Of a stretch of DNA of 64,000 bases, positions 24,514 to 33,039 are shown one piece after another. The notes under the pieces were generated by a model. That model was not told where the DNA came from. It did not search any database and saw only the letters and a list, made by a program, of their open reading frames with translations. The stretch covers positions 81,860,541 through 81,924,540 of the forward strand of contig CM056376.1 in the NCBI GenBank assembly GCA_029718625.1. Direction: 5' to 3'. The DNA comes from Synaphobranchus kaupii (Eukaryota > Chordata > Actinopteri > Anguilliformes > Synaphobranchidae). The position numbers and the translations under genes are program-made. Each line of letters opens with the position of its first letter. Position 1 is the stretch's first letter.

Positions 24514-25143
24514 AGCTCATTCTTATTGAGTATTATTATCACAATTAGCCTATAGGCTATATTCAACAAGTCTACAGCCAGTAGCCTACTTTCATTTGAA
24601 ATATGCAGATATATATCAATAGTCATTGAGAAATTTCCCCAATTATTGCTGCTTGAAAGAAGCATGAGGCCAGTCCTAATAAACATAGAAAGCAGCCTTT
24701 CACTCATTCAGCTGTCTTGAAAATCGTCCTGCTTATATGTTGTCCTGTCTATCCTTACCTTTTTTTTAAACAGTACTACAAAGTAGCAGGTATAAACTCT
24801 TCAGTTTTATGTTATTTACACTAGCTAACGTTATGGTTTTTTTTGCATTAGGCCTACAGAAGATTTTACGTGATTCATAGCCATTTGTGCAGGTTAGCAA
24901 TTCTCCAAGCGCAGTTAAAATTACGACGCTGAAGTTGGCTCCCGATTCGCAGCTCCCGATTCGGAATTGCCGATCCACCTTAAATCGTTCGCGAAAAGCA
25001 ATTGTATGCTTTCACGGTCATCCTTCCGCTTTTAATTGGCTTAACATTCTGATAGCCTAGTTATATATATATATATGAAATACCAGGTACTGTTATACAT
25101 CTGAAATTCTTTGGATACTGCACCGTTTTGAAATAATCGCACT
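24514..25143. other. Unassigned stretch left of the palindrome
   Basis: No gene recognised. A short (TA)n run lies at 25062-25075. This sequence has no counterpart on the right side of the palindrome, which helps fix the palindrome's outer limit. Confidence 0.45.
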
Positions 25144-25204
25144 CCAAACGTTATGAAACAATACAATAATATTGGCATATTACAAAAAATAATAATATCC
25201 AAAA

Positions 25205-27115
25205 TTACAATGTATGAAACCTTTGACACTAGGGTATGACAGTACCTCTGACCTGAGTTGGGTGAAATATTACTGTAGCATTTTCAAATAATCCCTCTTC
25301 AAACTTTCTATGTAATCCAATGTAAATCTACTGAAAAAGGTGACATTTTAAATAGGAATTTCTTTCCAATTTTAGAAGGTCTCAAACTTTTGACACTTGG
25401 GTATGAGAGAAGAGGTCCTCCACCACCTCTGACTCGAGTTGGGTGAAATATTACTGTAGCATTTTCAAATAATCCCACTCCAAACTTTCTATGTAATCCA
25501 ATGTAAATTTACTGAAAAAGGTGAAACTTTAAATAGGATTTTCTTGCCAATTTTAGAATGTCTCAAACTTTTGACATGTGGGCATGAGGGTATGAGAGAA
25601 GAGGTCCTCCACTATATCTGACCTAAGTTGGGTGAAATATTACTGTAGCATTTTCAAATAATCCCTCTTCAAACTTTCTATGTAATCCAATGTAAATTTA
25701 CTGAAAAAGGTGAAACTTTAAATAGGACTTTCTTGCCAATTTTAGAACGTCTCAAACTTTTGACACTGGGGTATGGGAGAAGAGGTCCTCCACCACCTCT
25801 GACCCGAGTTGGGTGAAATATTACTGTAGCATTTTCAAATAATCCCTTTTAAACTTTCTATGTAATCCAATGTAAATCTACTGAAAAAGGTGACATTTTA
25901 AATAGGACTTTCTTGCCAATTTTAGAACTTCTCAAACTTTTGACACTTGGGTATGAGAGAAGAGGTCCTCCACTATATCTGACCTAAATTGGATGAAATA
26001 TTACTGTAGCATTTTCAAATAATCCCTCTTCAAACTTTCTATGTAATCCAATGTAAATCTACTGAAAAAGGTGACATTTTAAATAGGATTTTCTTGCCAA
26101 TTTTAGAATGTCTCAAACTTTTGACATGTGGGTATGAGGGTATGAGAGAAGAGGTCCTCCACTATATCTGACCTAAATTGGGTGAAATATTACTGTAGCA
26201 TTTTCAAATAATCCCTCTTCAAACTTTCTATGTAATCCAATGTAAATTTACTGAAAAAGGTGAAACTTTAAATAGGAATTTCTTTCCAATTTTAGAACGT
26301 CTCAAACTTTTGACATGTGGGTATGAGAGAAGAGGTCGTCCACTATATGTGACTCGAGTTGGGTGAAATATTACTGTAGCATTTTCAAATAATCCCTTTT
26401 AAACTTTCTATGTAATCCAATGTAAATCTACTGAAAAAGGTGACATTTTAAATAGGATTTTCTTGCCAATTTAGAACGTCTCAAACTTTTGACATGTGGG
26501 TATGAGAAAAGAGGTCCTCCTCTACATTTGACCTGAGTTGGGTGAAATATTACTGTAGCATTTTCAAATAATCCCTCTTCAAATTTCCTATGTCCACCAA
26601 TGTAAATCTACTGAAAAAGGTGAAGATTTGACTAGAATTTTCTTGCCAGTTTTAGAACGTCTCAAACTTTTGACACTTGACTATGAGAGAAGAGGTCCTC
26701 CTCTCCCTCTCACCCGAGTTGGGTGAAATACTGGGCGGCAGTGTAGTATAATGGTTAAGGAACTAGCCTTGTAACCGAAAGGTTGCAGGTTCGATTCCCA
26801 GGTAGGACACTGCCGTAGTGCCCTTGAGGAAGGTACTTAACCTGAATCGCTTCAGTATATATCCAGCTGTATAAATGGATAATATGTAAAAAATGCTAAA
26901 TAGTTGTGTAAGTCGCTCTGGATAAGAGCGTCTGCTAAATGCCTATAATGTAATGTAATGTAATGTAATACTACTGTAGCATTTTCAAATAATCCCACTT
27001 CAAACTTTCTATGTAATCCAATGTCAATCTACTGAAAAAAATTTTCAATTTTGAATCGGAATTTCTTGCCAATTTTAAAACGTCTCAAACTTTTGACACT
27101 TGGATATGAGAGAGG
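25205..27115 (+). repeat. Left tandem array of ~181-bp units (about 9-10 copies)
   Basis: The landmark GGTGAAATATTACTGTAGCA recurs at 25261, 25442, 25631, 25812, 25992, 26181, 26362, 26541 and 26722. Spacings are mostly 179-181 bp, with two of 189 bp caused by a duplicated GGGTATGA. The last unit is split by a SINE. There is no protein-coding signal. Confidence 0.9.
26733..26966 (+). mobile_element. tRNA-derived SINE (UnaSINE1-like) inserted in the satellite arm
   Basis: The head GGGCGGCAGTGTAGTATAAT contains a tRNA-like A box (TATAATGGTTAAGGAAC) and B box (GGTTCGATTCC), the internal promoter for RNA polymerase III. The body reads CCTTGAGGAAGGTACTTAAC. The tail has the L2 hairpin GTCGCTCTGGATAAGAGCGT and (TGTAA)n. 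AATACT at 26727-26732 and 26967-26972 is the target duplication, and removing the SINE plus one copy restores the repeat unit. Mobilisation by an L2-clade LINE through the shared tail is established for UnaSINE1 and is inferred here. Confidence 0.9.
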
Positions 27116-29467
27116 AAGAAGGTTCTATTTCATATTGCTCAATACGCCATGGTATGGGAGGAGACTGAATAGCAAATTAACCACCACTACGAGAGGAACC
27201 ACGTCACGCCATAAATATGGCGCTTGTATGCCACCCGGCCTTTTTTTGCCTCAGTTTGAGCTGAGACTGGTTTGTATGGTACCCTTTAGAATTTCTTGCC
27301 TCTCCCTATTGCCCGGAGCTACGTCCTGAACGGAGTATGCTTTCTGGGGCTTTCCCTCCCCAGCAATGCGGAATCACGGTTTGTTGCTGTTTGTTTGGCT
27401 ACCGTTACTCGGTAGAGTTGTTACCTTTTGTTAGGCAGTTCACTTCTGGTTTTCCTTGCAGAAGTAGATCGGGTTATGCTGATATCTTCTGATTGTATTT
27501 TGTCCTGTTGAGGCATTGAATTTTCCTTCTCCTTGTTGTTACTAAGAAAGGGACAAGCCGGAAGTAGCCTCTGTGTCAGTGGACACACGTTACCTGAGGT
27601 TTTAGCGGCCTCTGGCGGCCCTTCAGTGCTACTGATTCGGGCCTACTGCTAGCCACCTGCGCCAGCCTACTAGGCCTCTGCTTTGTTGGCTTAGCTAGCC
27701 GACACTACGCTGCCTGTGGTGTGTTGGAGGGATTTCCGCAGGATATGTCCTCCGCTACCCTCAGTAACCTTGCTATGGCACCTACGTACCCGATGTCCTT
27801 CAGTGCTCAGCACCTTGGAGTCGGGGTACAAGCTCCAGTTCACTACGGAGCGGGGGGGAATGGCGCCTGCACCCAGACAGTGCAGTTCATTTAGCCCCTC
27901 TTAGGATGGATGACGAACCTTAGGGAGTTGCTAGTGGGCACCCCGTCGCGCCTCCCGACCAGAGCGGATATGCTGCCGCAGGCCTGCTATGGCAACCAAA
28001 TCCACAGTTGTATGACCTGCTTGGCCCCTAGATGGGAGTGGCCACAGGGCCTGGGGCCAGCAGTACTGGAAACATTTCAGGCATCAAAGGCCCCATCTAC
28101 GAGGGCGCTCTACGCTGGAAGTGGGCAGATGTTAGCTGCTGGTGCCACAATAACGGGTTTACCCCAATTATGACAGTTCAGTCGTTTTGGCATTCCTCCA
28201 GTCCCTCTTCAAAGAGGGGCTAGTGGAGTCCACGCTAAGGTGTTATCTGGCAGCCATATTGGACAGCCATGAGCGTATTGAGGGCCTGATGGTGGGATCT
28301 CACCCCCTCGCCAGCCAGTTTCCCTGAGAAGCCAGGTGGCCTTCGCCCACCGAGGTCAAACTTAGTCCCTTTGTGGGACTTACAACTGGCTTTGAATCCA
28401 CTCACTGAGCCACCCTTCGAGCTGGACGGGACTCAGTCTAACCTTGAAGACTGCCTTCCTGCTCGCTATCGCCTCCACGAGGCGTGTAGTGAGCGAGCTG
28501 CATGCACTGTCAGTACACCCCTCCTGTATGCGGTTGGGTGACAGTAGCTCATCGGTCTTTCTGCTTCTTAACCTTGTGTTTCGGCCTAAGGCCCTCTCGC
28601 GGTCGTACATCTCTGTCAGTGGTGTTGGAGCCATTTCACCATCCTCCCCCCGAGACCCCTGAAGAAGCCAGGCTGCACTCACTGTGCCCCGCCCGGGTTC
28701 TACGGTCTTATATCTCCTGCACAAGTGCAGTGAGGAAGACCAAAAATCCTTTTATTGTTTTGGAGGGGCTATGAGGGGCTTTGCCCTATTGTACAGCGCG
28801 CAGCCCTCTGGATTGTAGAGACGGTTCCATGGCGTACAGCAGTTCTGACGCATCCCCTCCCACAGGCGTGGTAGCTCACTCCACTCGGGGCATAGCTACC
28901 TCTGGGCCTTACTATCTGGCGCCACAATTGCAGACATTTGCACAGCAGCGGGCTGGGCCTCATCACTCACCTTCACCAGGTTTTATCACCTGGACGTAGC
29001 GTCATCGGCATCAGTTGCCTCATCCGTCCTCAGGGCAGCAGAGCAACCTTGTATGTAATTTTGTGATGATTTAGGGTTTCTATCACCCAGTGGTTATTTT
29101 CCACGTTTCCCACTTGAGCTTGCTCTTCTGGTAAGAACAGCAGCCAATAGTGCATTTTGTTTTTTACAGGATTCGCACTAATGCAATGACCTGCAGTCTT
29201 GGTACCCCACTACATACCACACCCAACGTTATTTGGTATTCTGTGACCAATACCGTGGTCAGGCGGGGAACCTTGCACCTCAGGATGGCAAGTGCCCTCA
29301 AGTCGGCAAAAGAGGCCGGGGCGGCGTACAAACGCCATATTTATGGCGTGACGTGGTTCCGCCCGTAGTGGTGGTTCATTTGCTATTCAGTTTCCCAGCA
29401 GCTCTCTTCCTCTCGGCGAGGATGCCCCATACTGTGGCGTTGTTGATCGATATGAAATAGAACCTCC
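27116..29467 (+). mobile_element. Internally deleted DIRS-like tyrosine-recombinase retrotransposon
   Basis: The inverted ends match: GGTTCTATTTCATAT at 27120 and its complement ending about 29465, and ACCACGTCACGCCATAAATA at 27200 and its complement near 29335. The left copy lacks about 30 bp present in the right one. Inside, the reading frame holds a start-of-reverse-transcriptase block, then jumps to the end of the RNase H region and a full recombinase domain, so most of the polymerase has been deleted. DIRS elements lack target duplications and integrase, and use a tyrosine recombinase. Orientation is plus. Confidence 0.8.
27800..29035 (+). pseudogene. DIRS-type RT remnant and tyrosine recombinase, frameshifted
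   Basis: TLESGYKLQF near 27810 matches the block just before the DIRS reverse-transcriptase fingers. It is followed after a deletion by RLPTRADMLPQA near 27950 (end of RNase H region) and VLETFQASKAPSTRALYA near 28065, which opens the recombinase. The catalytic domain follows: LKTAFLLAIASTRRV near 28440 with the first arginine, LHALSVHPSCMR, LCPARVLRSYIS near 28685, and HSTRG near 28880 supplying the HxxR pair. The nucleophile tyrosine is in FTRFYHLDVASS near 28975. Several frameshifts divide the frame (about 28130, 28300-28400, 28640, 28920), so it is inactive, but all main catalytic residues are still readable. Confidence 0.8.
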
Positions 29468-29469
29468 TT

Positions 29470-31830
29470 CGTCTCTCATATCCAAGTGTCAAAAGTTTGA
29501 GACCTTCTAAAATTGGAAAGAAATTCCTATTCAAAATGTCACCTTTTTCAGTAGATTTACAAAGGATTACATAGAATGTTTGGAGTGGGATTATTTGAAA
29601 ATGCTACAGTAATATTTTACCCAACTCAGGTCAGATATAGTGGAGGAACTCTTCTCTCATACCCACATGTCAAAAGTTTGAGATATTCTAAAATTGGCAA
29701 GAAATTCCTATTTAAATAAGCACCTTTTTCAGTAGATTTACATTGGTGGACATAGGAAGTTTGAAGAGGGATTATTTGAAAATGCTACAGTAATATTTCA
29801 CCGAACTCAGGTCAGATATAGTGGAGGACCTCTTCTCTCATACCCACATGTCAAAAGTTTGAGACCTTCTAAAATTGGAAAGAAATTCCTATTCAAAATT
29901 TCACCTTTTTCAGTAGATTTACAAAGGATTAAATAGAAAGTTTGGAGTGGGATTATTTGAAATGCTACAGTAATATTTTACCCAACTCAGGTTAGATATA
30001 GTGGAGGAAGTCTTATCTCATACACACATGTCAAAAGTTTGAGACATTCTAAAATTGGCAAAAAATTCCTATTTAAATAATCACCTTTTTCAGTAGATTT
30101 ACATTGGTGGACATAGGAAGTTTGAGGAGGGATTATTTGAAAATGCTACAGTAATATTTCACCCAACTCAGGTCAGATATAGTGGAGGACCTCTTCTCTC
30201 ATAGGCCACATGTCAAAAGTTTGACACGTTCTAAAATTGGCAAGAAAATCCTATTTTAAATGTCACCTTTTTCAGTAGATTTACATTGGATTACATAGAA
30301 AGTTTGAAGAGGGATTATTTGAAAATGCTACAGTAATATTTCACCCAACTCAGGTCGGATATAGTGGAGGACCTCTTCTCTCATACCCACATGTCAAAAG
30401 TTTGAGAGCTTCTAAAATTGGAAAGAAATTCCTATTCAAAATATCACCTTTTTCAGTAGATTTACATTGGATTACATAGAAAGTTTGAAGAGTGATTATT
30501 TGAAAATGCTACAGTAATATTTCACCCAACTCGAGTCAGAGGTGGTGGAGGACTCTTCTCTCATACCCAAGTGTCAAAAGTTTGAGACGTTCTAAAATTG
30601 GCAAGAAAATCCTATTTAGAATGTCACCTTTTTCAATAGATTTACATTGGATTACATAGAAAGTTTGAAGAGGGATTATTTGAAAATGCTACAGTAATAT
30701 TTCACCCAACTCAGGTCAGATATAGTGGAGGACCTCTTCTCTCATACCCAAATGTCAAAACTTTGAGACGTTCTAAAATTGGCAAGAAAATCCTATTCAA
30801 AATTTCATTTTTTCAGTGGATTTACATAGAAAGTTTGAAGAGGGATTATTTGAAAATGCCACAGTAAACTTTCACCCAACTCAGGTCAGATATAGTGGAG
30901 GACCCTTTCTCTCATACCCACATGTCAAAAGTTTGAGACGTTCTAAAATTGGCAAGAAAATCCTATTTAAAGTTTCACCTTTTTCAGTAAATTTACATTG
31001 GATTACACAGTAAATTTGGAGTGGAATTATTTGAAAATGCTACAGTAATTTTTCACCCAACTCGAGTCAGAGGTGGTGGATGACCTCTTCTCTCATACCC
31101 ACGTGTCAAAAGTTTGAGACGTTCTAAAATTGGCAAGAAAAATCCTATTTAAAGTTTCACATTTTTCAGTAAAATTTACATTGGATTACATAGAAAGTTT
31201 GGAGTGGGATTATTTGAAAATGCTACAGTAATATTTCACCCAACTCGAGTCAGAGGTGGTGGAGGACCTCTTCTCTCATACCCAAGTGTCAAAAGTTTGA
31301 GACCTTCTAAAATTGGAAAGAAATTCCTATTTAAAATTTCACCTTTTTCAGTAGATTTACATTGGATTACATAGAAAGTTTGAAGAGGGATTATTTGAAA
31401 ATGCTACAGTAATATTTCACCCAACTCGAGTCAGAGGTGATGGAGGACCTCTTCTCTCATACCCAAGTGTCAAAAGTTTGAGACGTTCTAAAATTGGCAA
31501 GAAAATCCTACTTAGAATGTCACCTTTTTGAATAGGTGGATTACATAGAAATTACATAGAAAGTTTGAAGAGGGATTATTTGAAAATGCTACAGTAATAT
31601 TTCACCCAACTCGAGTCAGAGGTGGTGGATGCCCTCTTCTCTCATACCCACGTGTCAAAAGTTTGAGACATTCTAAAATTGGCAAGAAAATCCTATTTAA
31701 AATTTCACCTTTTTCAGTAGATTTACATTGGATTACATAGAAAGTTTGAAGAGGGATTATTTGAAAATGCTACAGTAATATTTCACCCAACTCGAGTCAG
31801 AGGTACTGTCATACCCTAGTGTCAAAGGTT
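29470..31830 (-). repeat. Right tandem array of ~181-bp units (about 13 copies), inverted
   Basis: The complement of the left-array landmark (ATGCTACAGTAATATTTCAC) recurs about every 181 bp from roughly 29600 to 31780. Units near the outer end are more alike and carry the CTCGAGTCAGAGGTGGTGGA variant. Units nearer the core carry CTCAGGTCAGATATAGTGGA. The same two variant types (GACTCGAG... and GACCTAAG...ATATC) occur in the left arm. Confidence 0.9.
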
Positions 31831-31961
31831 TCATACATTGTAATTTTGGATATTTATTATCATGTTTTGTAATATGCCAATATTATTGTATTGTTTCATA
31901 AAGTTTGGTCCATAGCTAACCGATGAACTTCCGTATTGCTCCTCGCTGATCTACATACAAA

Positions 31962-32240
31962 AGTTCAATTCAATTCAATTCAATTTTATTTGTATAGCGC
32001 TTTTTACAGAGAACTGTCACAAAGACGCTGCACAGGGAACAGAAGGAAAATTGAGCACAAAAACCAGGCCTTAGCCCACAACCAGCAAAATGAGGTAAAA
32101 AACTCCCCGGTAGGGGGAGAAAAAAAACACTGAGCAGTGGCGAGAAAAAACTCCCCAGTGGGAAGAAATCTCGGAAGGAACCCGGCTAGAGAGGGGGTGC
32201 CCATCCTTCGCTGGCCGGCCCGGTTTAGACTAAAGGTGGA
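31962..32240 (-). repeat. Teleost LINE-like 3' UTR with (TTCAA)n tail
   Basis: TTCAATTCAATTCAATTTTA at the left end, followed by TTGTATAGCGCTTTTTACAG and the AAAAACTCCCC / AAGAAATCTCGGAAGGAACC blocks, is a widespread fish repeat type seen as a minus-strand retrotransposon 3' end. It shares its internal blocks with 18000-18190. No coding sequence is attached. Confidence 0.6.
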
Positions 32241-32349
32241 CTGAATGGTAATAGTCAATTCAATAATCAGTTGAATCATCAGTTCAAAGGGGGCGGGATG
32301 ATGCATCTGGGACTCCGTTGCGTGAAGTCGGGAGGATAAAACCAAAGGA

Positions 32350-32552
32350 GGGACGGGTCTGAAGCAGTCTGCAAACTCAGGGTGAACTCAGGGTGAGGGG
32401 CATAACTGAAAGTGCTCAGCTACGCTCTGAGCGGCTCACAGTGAACGAAACTGAGCAACCCGTTAAGTGCGTTCTTCACTCTGAGCGAAGCTGAGCTGCT
32501 CAGTTACTTAACATGCTCATTATGTCCAAAATTCCGAACTATCCCTTTAAGA
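32350..32552. repeat. Fragment ending in the AAAGGGATAGTTCGGAA terminus
   Basis: TTATGTCCAAAATTCCGAAC followed by TATCCCTTTAA at 32519-32549 is the reverse complement of the left end at 20578. The adjoining 150 bp contains CTCAGC/GCTGAG motifs in both orientations. A matching left terminus was not found. Confidence 0.5.
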
Positions 32553-33039
32553 TGAGACGAGACAGTCAAAGAACAGATGCCCATTATCGGGGTGGCTGTT
32601 GTAATCCATAAAGAGACTCACGATTATTGTTGTTTTAAGAATCAATTAATAGTTTATTTCATCAAGAAAGATACCGTTTGAACAACCTATACGTTGGCTA
32701 AATAGCTGGCTAACTGGATAGTTTACCTGGCAGTCGGAAGTTGTCAATATCATTGTGTTAATTTCTTCACCTACCGCGCCCTCAAGTGGACATAAAAAAA
32801 TGGCACTATTGATGTTTGCCCTTGCTAGTTCAGGCTAGTTGAGTTGATTACACACATTTTGCTAATATTGTAAATGTGCTATACACATATCAATCTATTA
32901 ATGATCAATATATATTTTTACTTTATTATTAATATACCTGTATTGTAAACAATAATCTTATTATCAAACATACTGTATATATGAAAGCACAGACACAGAG
33001 CACTTGAAATCTATAAAAAAAGGTTTTTCTTTTTATTGT

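Larger units (their letters stand above)
25144..31908. repeat. ~6.8-kb palindrome: satellite-array arms around a DIRS core
   Basis: Outer unique sequence on the left (CCAAACGTTATGAAACAATA, from 25144) recurs as its reverse complement at the right, ending at 31908. It continues inward through ATATTGGCATATTACAAAA and TGTATGAAACCTTTGACACT. Inside this, both arms consist of ~181-bp tandem repeats that run plus on the left and minus on the right. The arms meet the DIRS core with matching junctions: GATATGAGAGAGGAAGAAGG at 27105 and its near complement ending 29490. The left arm is about 2.0 kb and the right about 2.4 kb. Confidence 0.85.

Noticed and set aside
26733..26830. tRNA gene suggested by A and B box sequences (also at 34996)
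   Set aside because: The boxes belong to SINE heads followed by SINE body and LINE-type tail, and the tRNA cloverleaf is not complete.
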